52,015 nt of DNA. Source: F1-60-MAGs149 sp044369995 (GTDB lineage Bacteria; Actinomycetota; Thermoleophilia; Gaiellales; F1-60-MAGs149). The DNA lies in the NCBI GenBank assembly GCA_044369995.1, contig JBILWG010000002.1, positions 1 to 52,015 of the forward strand. The letters are read 5' to 3'. Below the pieces are notes generated by a model, which ran no database searches, was not told the origin of the DNA, and saw only the letters and a list, made by a program, of their open reading frames with translations. The position numbers and the translations under genes are program-made. Every line of letters begins with the position of its first letter. The stretch's first letter is position 1. This document shows, one piece after another, positions 40,886 through 48,475 of this stretch.

Positions 40886-42354
40886 TCCAAGGTCCTTCCG
40901 TCGACTGGTTCGCGATCGCGCCCGAGGTCATCCTGATCGGCAGCGCATTCCTGCTGCTGATCCTCGCCACGATCGCCAAGTCCCACGAGCGTGGGCTCAG
41001 CATCGTGCTGGGGCTTGCCGCGCTGGGCGTCTCGACCGGCTTCGCCGTGGCGGCATGGGGGAATGCGCCGGTGGTGACGATGGCCGACGCCTTCCGCGTC
41101 GACGATCTCACCGAGCTCGTGCGCATCACCGTGGCGATCATGGCCGCATTCGTGATCCTCCTCTCGGTCGGCTGGGCGCGCTTCCGCGAGCACGGCTCCG
41201 AGTTCACCGCCCTGCTGCTTCTCGTGTGCGCCGGCATGGGCATCGTCGCGGGATCCACGTCGTTCGTGACGCTGTTCGTCGGTCTCGAGCTCTTCTCGCT
41301 CTCGCTGTACGTGCTGGTCGCGTTCGACGGCAAGAGCCGGGCCTCGCTCGAGGCCGGCTTCAAGTACCTCGTGCTCGGCACGATCGGCTCGGTCGTCCTC
41401 GTCTACGGCGCCGCGTTCCTGTACGGGGCGACCGGCTCGTTCATGTACGGCGGCGTCGCCGACGCGCTCGCCAAGGGCGGTGCCGACGACACCATCGTCA
41501 CGCTCGGCACCGCGCTCGTGCTCGTCGGCCTGCTGTTCAAGGTCGGCGCGATGCCGTTCCACATGTGGGTGCCCGACGTCTACGAGGGCGCACCGACGCA
41601 GATCACCGGCTTCATGGCCGGCGCCACCAAGCTCGTCGCGTTCGTCGCGCTGGCCCGCGTCGTCCTCGAGGCCCTGCCGTCGCAGGAGCACCTCTGGTCG
41701 CCGGTGCTCATCATCGGCGCCATCGTCACGATCATCGGCGGCAACATCGCGGCCCTTGTGCAGACGAACGTCAAGCGCATGATCGCGTGGTCCAGCGTCG
41801 GCGCGGCCGGCTACGCCCTGATCGGCGTCATCGTGAATGGCGATGAGGGGCTGCGCGGTCTCGTCTTCTACCTGGCCGCCTACGCGTTCACCGCGATGGG
41901 CGCCTTCGCCGTGATCGCCGTGTTCGAGCGGGATCAGGTGCGCGAGAAGGGCTACGCCACCCTCGACGGCATGCGCGCCTGGGGCTTCAGCCGCCCGTTC
42001 GCCGCGATGGCGATGGTCGTCTTCCTGCTGGCCTTCGCGGGCTTCCCGCCCACCGCGGGCTTCATCGGCAAGTTCGTCGTGTCCGGCACCGCGGTGACGA
42101 ACGGCTATGCCTACCTCGCCATCATCGGCGCGATCGGCTCGGTGATCGGCCTCGGCTACTACCTGCGCGTGATCCTCTCGCTGTACGACCGCTCGCGCAA
42201 GAGCGACGTCGGCCTGCCGGCGACGCCGGGTCTCGGCGGCGCCACCGTCGTGATCCTGCTCTGCCTCGCCGTCGTCCTGCTCGGCGGCATCCTGCCGGGC
42301 GTGCTGCTCGACTGGTCCGGCCAGGCCTCGGCGTTCCTCGCCGTCGTCAAGTAG
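40882..42354 (+). CDS. nuoN: NADH-quinone oxidoreductase subunit N
   Basis: A 490-residue antiporter-like subunit. FVGLELFSLSLYVLVAF has the conserved Glu, KVGAMPFHMWVPDVYEGAPTQ the Lys/His region, and QTNVKRMIAWSSVGAAGY the broken-helix segment. It is the last gene of the nuo operon. A new promoter box begins 5 bp after its stop. Confidence 0.94.
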   Translation: MIQGPSVDWFAIAPEVILIGSAFLLLILATIAKSHERGLSIVLGLAALGVSTGFAVAAWGNAPVVTMADAFRVDDLTELVRITVAIMAAFVILLSVGWARFREHGSEFTALLLLVCAGMGIVAGSTSFVTLFVGLELFSLSLYVLVAFDGKSRASLEAGFKYLVLGTIGSVVLVYGAAFLYGATGSFMYGGVADALAKGGADDTIVTLGTALVLVGLLFKVGAMPFHMWVPDVYEGAPTQITGFMAGATKLVAFVALARVVLEALPSQEHLWSPVLIIGAIVTIIGGNIAALVQTNVKRMIAWSSVGAAGYALIGVIVNGDEGLRGLVFYLAAYAFTAMGAFAVIAVFERDQVREKGYATLDGMRAWGFSRPFAAMAMVVFLLAFAGFPPTAGFIGKFVVSGTAVTNGYAYLAIIGAIGSVIGLGYYLRVILSLYDRSRKSDVGLPATPGLGGATVVILLCLAVVLLGGILPGVLLDWSGQASAFLAVVK

Positions 42355-42358
42355 CGCC

Positions 42359-42393
42359 TAGTCTTTCCGCGAACGCCCGCCGAGGAGGACACG
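42359..42393 (+). promoter_or_regulatory. Promoter box and ribosome-binding site of UPF0173 gene
   Basis: TAGTCT (42359-42364) is a -10 candidate directly after nuoN. GAGGAGGA (42382-42389) is a strong ribosome-binding site 4 nt before the ATG at 42394. Unlike the leaderless genes, this one has a short leader. Confidence 0.4.
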
Positions 42394-43092
42394 ATGCCCG
42401 AGAACACCACGATCACCTGGCTTGGTCATGCGACCTGGCACATCAAGACGCCCGGCGGCGTCGACGTGCTGGTCGATCCCTGGCTGTCCGGCAATCCGAC
42501 GTGCCCCGCGGCGGCGCACGAGTCCTCGGCCGACGTCGTGCTCGTGACGCACGGACACGCCGACCACATCGCCGATGCCGCAGCGGTCTCCCAGCGCGGC
42601 AACGCGACGACGATCGCCCAGTACGAGATCGCCAACTGGCTTGGCGAGCAGGGGGCGACGAATCCGATCGGCATGAACACCGGCGGCACCGTCGAGACGA
42701 ACGGCCTCAAGGTCACGATGACGCAGGCCTTCCACTCCAGCGCACTGCCGGACGGCTCCTACGGCGGCGATCCCGTCGGCTTCGTGATCGAGCTCGAGTC
42801 CGGGCAGCGCATCTACATCGCCGGCGACACGGGCGTCTTCGGCGACATGGCGCTGATCGGCGAGCTGTACCAGCCGGTGATCGCGATCCTGCCGATCGGC
42901 GATCTCTTCACGATGGGGCCGTTCCAGGCCGCGCATGCCGCGCGCCTGCTCGGCGTCAAGCACGTACTCGGCTCGCACTGGGGCACGTTCGACGCGCTCA
43001 CGGGCACGCCGGCCAAGCTGCGCGAGGAGCTCGACAAGCTGGGTCTCGGCGACGTCACCGTCCACGAGCTGGCGCCGGGCGAGTCGCTCTAG
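42394..43092 (+). CDS. UPF0173-type metal-dependent hydrolase (MBL fold)
   Basis: A 232-residue metallo-beta-lactamase-fold protein. TWLGHATWHI at residues 8-17 and VLVTHGHADHIAD give the HxHxDH zinc motif; FHSS, YIAGDTGVFGDM and the final GSHWGTFDALTG supply the remaining ligands. It matches the UPF0173 (YtkL-like) family throughout its length. The substrate is unknown. It is followed after 4 bp by the DUF1028 gene, likely in one transcript. Confidence 0.9.
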   Translation: MPENTTITWLGHATWHIKTPGGVDVLVDPWLSGNPTCPAAAHESSADVVLVTHGHADHIADAAAVSQRGNATTIAQYEIANWLGEQGATNPIGMNTGGTVETNGLKVTMTQAFHSSALPDGSYGGDPVGFVIELESGQRIYIAGDTGVFGDMALIGELYQPVIAILPIGDLFTMGPFQAAHAARLLGVKHVLGSHWGTFDALTGTPAKLREELDKLGLGDVTVHELAPGESL

Positions 43093-43096
43093 CCAC

Positions 43097-43930
43097 GTGA
43101 CCTTCTCGATCGCGGCCGTCGATCGCGCCACGGGCGATGTCGGCGCGGCCGCGACCACCCGGTTCCTCGCCGTCGGGGCCGGCGTGCTGTGGGCGGAGCT
43201 CGGCGTCGGCGCTGTCTGCACGCAGGCGATGGCGCGCATCGAGTACGGACCGGAGGTGCTCGACCTGCTTCGCGCCGGCACCGCCCCCGCCGATGCGTTG
43301 GCGACGGCGACAGCAGCAGACGCCGGTCGCGAGGATCGGCAGGTCGGTGCCGTCGACGTCGCCGGCCGGGGCGCGACGTTCACCGGCAGCCAGTGCTTCG
43401 ACTGGGCTGGTGGGCGCGTGCTGGCCGACGCCGTGATCCAGGGCAACATCCTGGTCGGCTCAGTCGTGCTCGACGCGATGGAGCAGGCGTGGCAGGCCTC
43501 GGAGGGCGAACCGCTCGATCGTCGGTTGCTGGCCGTGCTCAGAGCGGGAGACGCCACCGGTGGCGACCGTCGTGGTCGGCAGTCGGCCGCGATCCTCGTG
43601 CGCCGCGCGGCAGGCGGCGATCCGGTGGATCTCCGCGTCGATGATCATCCCGTCCCCTTGGACGAGCTTGATCGCCTGCGGGATGTGTTCGAGCTAATCT
43701 ACGGGACGACGCCGACGAGCGAGTGGATCACCGTCGACGCGACTGTCGCCGGCCAGCTGCGCGCGGCGCTGCGCGCGACGGGCGGGAGCGTCGGCGCCGC
43801 AGGTGGCTGGGACGACGAGCTGGAGGCCGCACTGGCGGCATGGGTCTTCGACGCCAGTCTCGATGGACGCTGGAACGGCGGCGACCGGATCGACCCGGTC
43901 GTGCTCGAGCAGCTGCTCGCCAGCAGCTGA
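43097..43930 (+). CDS. DUF1028 protein (Ntn-hydrolase-like)
   Basis: A 277-residue protein. TFSIAAVDRATGDVGAAATTRFLAVG at the N-terminus, QAMARIEYGP, VIQGNILVG and GGDRRGRQSAAILV are characteristic of DUF1028, a family with an Ntn-hydrolase-like fold. The C-terminal region (about residues 190-277) is outside the core. The biochemical role is unknown. The GTG at 43097 is chosen because the family N-terminus begins exactly there. Confidence 0.85.
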   Translation: MTFSIAAVDRATGDVGAAATTRFLAVGAGVLWAELGVGAVCTQAMARIEYGPEVLDLLRAGTAPADALATATAADAGREDRQVGAVDVAGRGATFTGSQCFDWAGGRVLADAVIQGNILVGSVVLDAMEQAWQASEGEPLDRRLLAVLRAGDATGGDRRGRQSAAILVRRAAGGDPVDLRVDDHPVPLDELDRLRDVFELIYGTTPTSEWITVDATVAGQLRAALRATGGSVGAAGGWDDELEAALAAWVFDASLDGRWNGGDRIDPVVLEQLLASS

Positions 43931-44000
43931 CCCGTGTCCGCGCGAGACCGGCGCGGGACCGTTCGCAGCCCGTGCAGATTTGTTCTGTTGCATTTGCTTT

Positions 44001-45035
44001 ATGCCAAAGAACAAAAAATTGCTCCGGGGTAGACCTCCGCGCTCTGGCGTCCATGAGCGCGCGCACGCGGTGATGTCGGAGGTCTTGGCGACGTACGGCG
44101 TCCTGCCAACCCCGGTATCGGCTCGAGCTGCCTGGGAGGAGCTGTGGATCGCCGATGCGCACAATTCGACGGCCATTGAAGGCAACACGCTCGTCCTCGC
44201 GCAGGTGCGAGAGCTGCTGCAGGCGCGTGAGACGTCTGGGCGGCGACCACTCAGGGATTACCTCGAGGTGCTCGGCTATGCCGCCGCTGCCCGCACCATC
44301 ATCGACGAGCTCGACGGCGCCGTACCCTCCGAGAAGGTCGCGACAGTGACCGTCACCGACGTGCGCCGCTTGCACCAGCTCGCAATGGGGGCTGTCTGGG
44401 AATGGGATCCGCACCCTGACGCACTCCCCGAGGAGGCACCCGGGGGATGGCGTCGGCACGACACCCTGGCGTTTCCGAGCGGCATGCGTCCGCCCGATTG
44501 GACGGAGGTGCCCCAGCGGATGTCGGACTGGGTTCGCGCGGCCAACGCCGCGGTCGGCTCGCTGGATCCGCTCCTGCCTGAGCGATTGGCGGAGGTGCAT
44601 GCCGCGTTCGAGCGGATCCACCCCTTTCTCGATGGGAATGGACGCACCGGACGGCTCGTGCTGAATCTGCTGCTCGTGCGCAGCGGATATCCACCGATCG
44701 TGCTCCGCAGTCGTCAGCGCAAGGCCTATCTCCGCGCCTTGGCGCAGGCGGACGGGGGGAGGCCCGGAACGCTTGGCGAGTTGATCGCCCGCGGCATCAT
44801 CGAGGCGGCAGAGCGCCTGATCATGTCCGTGAGCCCCGAGCCCGAGACGATGGTGCCGCTGGCGGCTCTGGCGGACGACCGGATGAGCGCCGATGCATTG
44901 AAGATGGCAGCCCGCCGCGGGCGGCTTCGCGCACTGCAGGACGATACGGGCCGTTGGCGCAGCACACCCGAAGCGGTCGACGCGTATCTCGCGTCGAAGT
45001 ACGTGCGCTCTACAGGACCTTCAGCGGCTTCTTGA
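44001..45035 (+). CDS. Fic-domain AMP-transferase-like protein, self-inhibited class
   Basis: A 344-residue protein. The Fic motif HPFLDGNGRTGR at residues 207-218 is complete, including the catalytic His and the phosphate-binding GNGR. At 56-62 STAIEGN matches the inhibitory (S/T)xxxE(G/N) helix, which places it in the class where the inhibitory helix is N-terminal in the same chain. A C-terminal wing-like segment (LAALADDRMSADALKMAARRGRL) may bind DNA or a partner. Fic enzymes usually transfer AMP to protein hydroxyls. The start region is AT-rich, unlike its neighbours, and the 3' end overlaps the convergent mrp gene by 26 bp. Both hint at acquisition by transfer. No separate antitoxin gene is visible. 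Confidence 0.88.
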   Translation: MPKNKKLLRGRPPRSGVHERAHAVMSEVLATYGVLPTPVSARAAWEELWIADAHNSTAIEGNTLVLAQVRELLQARETSGRRPLRDYLEVLGYAAAARTIIDELDGAVPSEKVATVTVTDVRRLHQLAMGAVWEWDPHPDALPEEAPGGWRRHDTLAFPSGMRPPDWTEVPQRMSDWVRAANAAVGSLDPLLPERLAEVHAAFERIHPFLDGNGRTGRLVLNLLLVRSGYPPIVLRSRQRKAYLRALAQADGGRPGTLGELIARGIIEAAERLIMSVSPEPETMVPLAALADDRMSADALKMAARRGRLRALQDDTGRWRSTPEAVDAYLASKYVRSTGPSAAS

Positions 45036-46122
45036 TCCGCGCGAGCGGATCCTGCGTGCGCATGCCGTGCAGGCGCTCGGCCAGCGCGCGGATGGCGACG
45101 GCGGCGGGGGAGTCGGGCGCGCTGATGGTGAACGGCACGCCGATGTCGCCGCCTTCGCGCAGCGCGGGCTCGAGCGGGATCTCCGCGAGCAGCGGCACTT
45201 CGAGATGGCCGGCCAGCGAGGCACCGCCGCCGGAGCCGAAGAGATCGTCTCGCTCGCCGCAGCACGGGCAGACGCGGTACGACATGTTCTCGATCACGCC
45301 CACGACGCGCATGTTGACGCGCTCGGATACGGCCGCCGCACGCTCCGCCACGCGCTGCGCCGCGGCCTGCGGGGTGGTGACGACGACGGCCTCGGCGTTC
45401 GGCACGAGGCCGCCGAGCGAGATCGCGACGTCACCCGTGCCCGGCGGCATGTCGATCAGCAGCACGTCGAGCTCGCCCCAGTGGACGTCCGACAGGAACT
45501 GCTGCATCGCCTTGTGGAGCATCGGGCCGCGCCACAGGACGGCACCGCCCTCCTCCATGAAGTAGCCGATCGAGATCGTCTTGAGGCCGTGCGCGACGGG
45601 CGGCACGATCATCTTGTCGACGGTCACGGGACGCTGGTGGATGCCGAGCATGCCGGGGATGGAGAAGCCGTAGATGTCGGCGTCGATCACGCCGACCTCG
45701 AGGCCCAGCTGCTGGAAGGCGATCGCGAGATTCACCGTCAGCGACGACTTGCCGACGCCGCCCTTGCCCGAGGCGACGGCGATCACGCGGGTCGTGGGGG
45801 AGACGCTCAGCTCTCCGGCCGGCCGCGCCGGGCGGCCGCCACGCAGCTTCGTGGCGAGGGCGGCGCGCTGGTCCTCCGACATGCTGCCGAACTCGATCGC
45901 GACGCGCTCGACCCCGGGGACCGTGCTCACCTCGCGGGTGACGTCGTCGTTGATCGTGGCCTTGAGGGGACAGCCGGGGATCGTCAGCGTCACGCCGACC
46001 GTCACGTCGCCGCCGTCGATCGCGATGCTCTTGATCATGTCGAGCGAGACGAGGTCCTGCTTCAGCTCGGGATCGATCACCCGGGTCAGGGCCTCGCGGA
46101 TCTGGTCTTCGGTCAGCGCCAT
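45010..46122 (-). CDS. Mrp/NBP35-family ATP-binding Fe-S carrier (ApbC)
   Basis: A 370-residue protein. The N-terminal MIP18-type domain (residues 1-85, VIDPELKQDLVSLDMI) precedes the P-loop ATPase domain with the deviant Walker A SGKGGVGKSSLT and LLIDMPPGTGD. NMSYRVCPCCGERDDLFGSGGG holds the CxxC that binds the transferred cluster. It would assemble or carry 4Fe-4S clusters. The ATG at 46122 lies 7 nt after TAGCCT. Its 3' end overlaps the convergent fic gene. Confidence 0.92.
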   Translation of the reverse strand: MALTEDQIREALTRVIDPELKQDLVSLDMIKSIAIDGGDVTVGVTLTIPGCPLKATINDDVTREVSTVPGVERVAIEFGSMSEDQRAALATKLRGGRPARPAGELSVSPTTRVIAVASGKGGVGKSSLTVNLAIAFQQLGLEVGVIDADIYGFSIPGMLGIHQRPVTVDKMIVPPVAHGLKTISIGYFMEEGGAVLWRGPMLHKAMQQFLSDVHWGELDVLLIDMPPGTGDVAISLGGLVPNAEAVVVTTPQAAAQRVAERAAAVSERVNMRVVGVIENMSYRVCPCCGERDDLFGSGGGASLAGHLEVPLLAEIPLEPALREGGDIGVPFTISAPDSPAAVAIRALAERLHGMRTQDPLARIKKPLKVL

Positions 46123-46135
46123 GGCAGCAAGGCTA
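46123..46135 (-). promoter_or_regulatory. -10 box of mrp gene
   Basis: TAGCCT on the minus strand (46135-46130), with 7 nt to the ATG and no ribosome-binding site. It lies in the 20-bp gap after the DUF1015 gene, so any -35 would be inside that gene. Confidence 0.4.
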
Positions 46136-46142
46136 GCCGGAG

Positions 46143-47411
46143 TCAGTCCTGCGGGCCGTCGAGCGTGCGGATCACGAGCCCGTCGAGCGTCTTCGGATAG
46201 AAGTAGGTGCTCTTCTGCGGCATGACCTCGCCGGCCAGGGCGACGGCCTCGACCTCGCGCACCGTCGGTGCGCGCAGGATGAAGCCCACGTCGCCCGACT
46301 CCTCGACCTTCGCGGCGGCGTCGTCGGAGTAGGCGGTGTAGCGGATGCGGTGCGTCTTCGCCACGACGTCGGCGGGGAGATCCAGCAGTGGTCCGAGCAC
46401 CCGCTCCTGCAGCATCACGGCGTCGATGCGGCTCAGCGGCGAGTCCGCGGTGCCGGCGTCGGTATCGGGTGCGGAGACGAGCAGTGGCGGCAGCCCCTGC
46501 CGGACCAGGCCGAAGACGCCGTGATCGTGCGGGATCTTCGCCATCGCGGTCTCGAGCTGCGCGACGCCGTCGCCGGCCTCCTCGACGGTGAAGCCCGCGG
46601 CGCGCAGCATGGTGGGCAGCGCTGCCTGCACGGTGGCGGCGACGCCGCTGACGATGCGGTGGATCGGGAAGATGACGAGGCCCGGCGAGGCGCCGTTGGT
46701 CAGGAACATCATCATCGAGTTCGCGGAGGGGTCCTGCGGGTACGCGTCGCGGTAGGCGAGGGCCGTGGCGTAGCGATGGTGGCCGTCGGCGATCAGCAGG
46801 CGCCGCTCGGCGAGGATCTCGCGGATGCGCTCCTGCAGCGGCTCGTCCGTGACGCGCCACATGCGCAGGTGGGTGCTGTGATCGTCGGTCAGATCGACGA
46901 TCGGGAGCGGCTCGGCGCCGAGCCGCAGCGCGGCATCGATGTCGCCGTAGGGGTCGTCGTAGGTGACGAGGATCGGCGACGGCTGGGCGTGGGTCGTGCG
47001 CAGGAGACGCAGACGATCCTCGACGATGTTCGGCATCGTGCGCTCGTGCGGGAGGATGGTGCCTTCACCGCGCGGCAGGCCGACCAGCGCGATCATCCCC
47101 GTGCGCACGCGCGTGACGCCGTCGGGTCCCGTGAACGTCTCCTCGGTGCGGTAGAGGCAGGGCACGTCCTCCTCGCGCAGCGTGCCGTCCTCGCGCCACT
47201 CGTCGAGCAGGCGGCGGGCGTTCTCCGCGCGGCCGACGTCGGGCAGGATCAGGCGCACGACGTTGCGGTTGCTGCGCGCCACGAGGCGCATGCGGTCGGC
47301 CAGCTGGATCACGTCGTAGGGCGGCGCGACCACGCTGTACGCCGGGTGGCGCTTCGGGTCGTAACGCAGCCCGCGAAACGGACGGACGTCGAGGTGCTCG
47401 GGCGTCGGCAT
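46143..47411 (-). CDS. DUF1015 family protein
   Basis: A 422-residue soluble protein matching DUF1015 from end to end. RPFRGLRYDP at residues 11-20, VVAPPYDVI at 27-35, the central LLIADGHHRYATALAY and MMMFLTN are the family landmarks, with GEVMPQKSTYFYPKTLDGLVI at the C-terminus. The DGHHRYxTA motif looks like a catalytic or metal site. The function is unknown, although some relatives are linked to serine-type kinases (SerK-like, ADGHHR region). The ATG at 47411 follows TACGAT by 9 nt. Confidence 0.85.
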   Translation of the reverse strand: MPTPEHLDVRPFRGLRYDPKRHPAYSVVAPPYDVIQLADRMRLVARSNRNVVRLILPDVGRAENARRLLDEWREDGTLREEDVPCLYRTEETFTGPDGVTRVRTGMIALVGLPRGEGTILPHERTMPNIVEDRLRLLRTTHAQPSPILVTYDDPYGDIDAALRLGAEPLPIVDLTDDHSTHLRMWRVTDEPLQERIREILAERRLLIADGHHRYATALAYRDAYPQDPSANSMMMFLTNGASPGLVIFPIHRIVSGVAATVQAALPTMLRAAGFTVEEAGDGVAQLETAMAKIPHDHGVFGLVRQGLPPLLVSAPDTDAGTADSPLSRIDAVMLQERVLGPLLDLPADVVAKTHRIRYTAYSDDAAAKVEESGDVGFILRAPTVREVEAVALAGEVMPQKSTYFYPKTLDGLVIRTLDGPQD

Positions 47412-47426
47412 GCGCGGGGCATCGTA
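47412..47426 (-). promoter_or_regulatory. -10 box of DUF1015 gene
   Basis: TACGAT on the minus strand (47426-47421), with 9 nt to the ATG at 47411. Confidence 0.35.
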
Positions 47427-47493
47427 TCGGGCTTTGCAGGCATTCCGTCCCGGCCCGCGCTGGAGGCGCGGATGTCCCGCGCATGCCGACGTC

Positions 47494-47530
47494 GGATGTC
47501 CCAAAAGGGTCTGACCCCGTTGGGACATCC
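47494..47530. repeat. 37-bp perfect inverted repeat with GGGTC/GACCC core
   Basis: Arms GGATGTCCCAA (47494-47504) and TTGGGACATCC (47520-47530) are perfect. The 15-nt loop itself contains GGGTC-TGACCC, so a nested stem can form. It lies in the divergent gap between the DUF1015 gene and the HD-type gene, where a terminator is not needed. That favours a REP-like element or an operator. A partial copy of the arm, GATGTCCC, is at 47471-47478. Confidence 0.65.
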
Positions 47531-47583
47531 TCTTCCGCGCACCACCCACCCCGGATCCCGCCCGCAGCCAGCACACCGCCGAC

Positions 47584-47589
47584 TAGACT
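47584..47589 (+). promoter_or_regulatory. -10 box of OB/HD gene
   Basis: TAGACT lies 7 nt before the GTG at 47597; leaderless type. Confidence 0.45.
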
Positions 47590-47596
47590 CACCCGT

Positions 47597-48466
47597 GTGA
47601 GCGCAGAAGCACGCACCGCCGTCCGCGATCTGGTCGAGGGCCAGCTCGTCGACTCGACGTTCGCGGTCATCCGCAAGGACCGTCGCCGCACGCGCACGGG
47701 CTCGCCGTACCTGGCGCTCGAGCTGGCGGACAAGACCGGCCGCGTGAAGGCCACGATCTTCGACGACGCGCCGATCCTGGACGGGCGCTTCGAGGTCGGC
47801 GACGTCATTCGCGTGCTCGGCAGCGTGGAGGAGTACCGTGGCCGCCCGCAGATCGTCGTGCGCTCCGTCGAGCAGACCGAGGTCGCGCCCGACGCGCTCG
47901 AGTTCACGCCCGGCGCGCGCCGCGACGTCGACGACCTCGAGGGGTTCCTCGAATTCCTCGCCGAGGACATCCCCGATGAGGGCCTGCGCAACCTGACGCG
48001 TGCCGTCCTCAACGACGGTCCCTTCCGCACCGCCTTCCGGGCCGCGCCGATGAGCGTCGAGCAGCACCACGCCTACGCCGGCGGCGCGCTGCAGCACACC
48101 GTCGCCGTGGCCACCGCCTGCCGCGAGCTCTGGCTGTTGCATCCGCGCCTCGACGAATCGGTGGTCGCCGCCGCCTCCCTGCTCTTCGCGGTGGGGGCGG
48201 CCGACGCGTTCGTGCCCGGCCCCGTCCTGGTGCAGTCGGAGGAGGGGCGCCTGCTGGGCATCCCCCGGCTGTCGACGCGACGCATCGAGCAGGCCGCCGA
48301 CCGGCTCGGCACCTCGCGCGACCGCGTCGTCGCCGTGCTGCACTGCATCGACGCCGATCGCGCCAAGACGCCGGAGGCCGCGTGCCTGCACGGCGCGGTG
48401 GCGCTCGACGCCGCGGTCTCCGTCGCGCTCGCGCAGGCGGCGGGGCGGGCGGCCGAGGCGCAATAG
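47597..48466 (+). CDS. OB-fold plus HD-like protein (YhaM-type, degenerate)
   Basis: A 289-residue protein with the layout of the YhaM 3'-5' exoribonuclease family. An OB-fold nucleic-acid-binding domain (about residues 10-95, LVDSTFAVIRKDRRRT, VGDVIRVLGSVEEYRGRPQ) precedes an HD-like helical domain. The first metal His motif is present (HHAYAGGALQHT, residues 157-168), but where HDIG is expected near 197-200 the sequence reads FAVG. The metal-binding His-Asp pair is therefore lost and catalysis by the usual mechanism is unlikely. It may now only bind nucleic acid. The GTG start follows TAGACT by 7 nt. Confidence 0.75.
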   Translation: MSAEARTAVRDLVEGQLVDSTFAVIRKDRRRTRTGSPYLALELADKTGRVKATIFDDAPILDGRFEVGDVIRVLGSVEEYRGRPQIVVRSVEQTEVAPDALEFTPGARRDVDDLEGFLEFLAEDIPDEGLRNLTRAVLNDGPFRTAFRAAPMSVEQHHAYAGGALQHTVAVATACRELWLLHPRLDESVVAAASLLFAVGAADAFVPGPVLVQSEEGRLLGIPRLSTRRIEQAADRLGTSRDRVVAVLHCIDADRAKTPEAACLHGAVALDAAVSVALAQAAGRAAEAQ

Positions 48467-48469
48467 ACT
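48464..48469 (+). promoter_or_regulatory. -10 box of nadE overlapping the upstream stop
   Basis: TAGACT lies 6 nt before the nadE ATG at 48476. Its first three bases are the TAG stop codon of the preceding gene. Confidence 0.45.
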
Positions 48470-48475
48470 GCGGCC

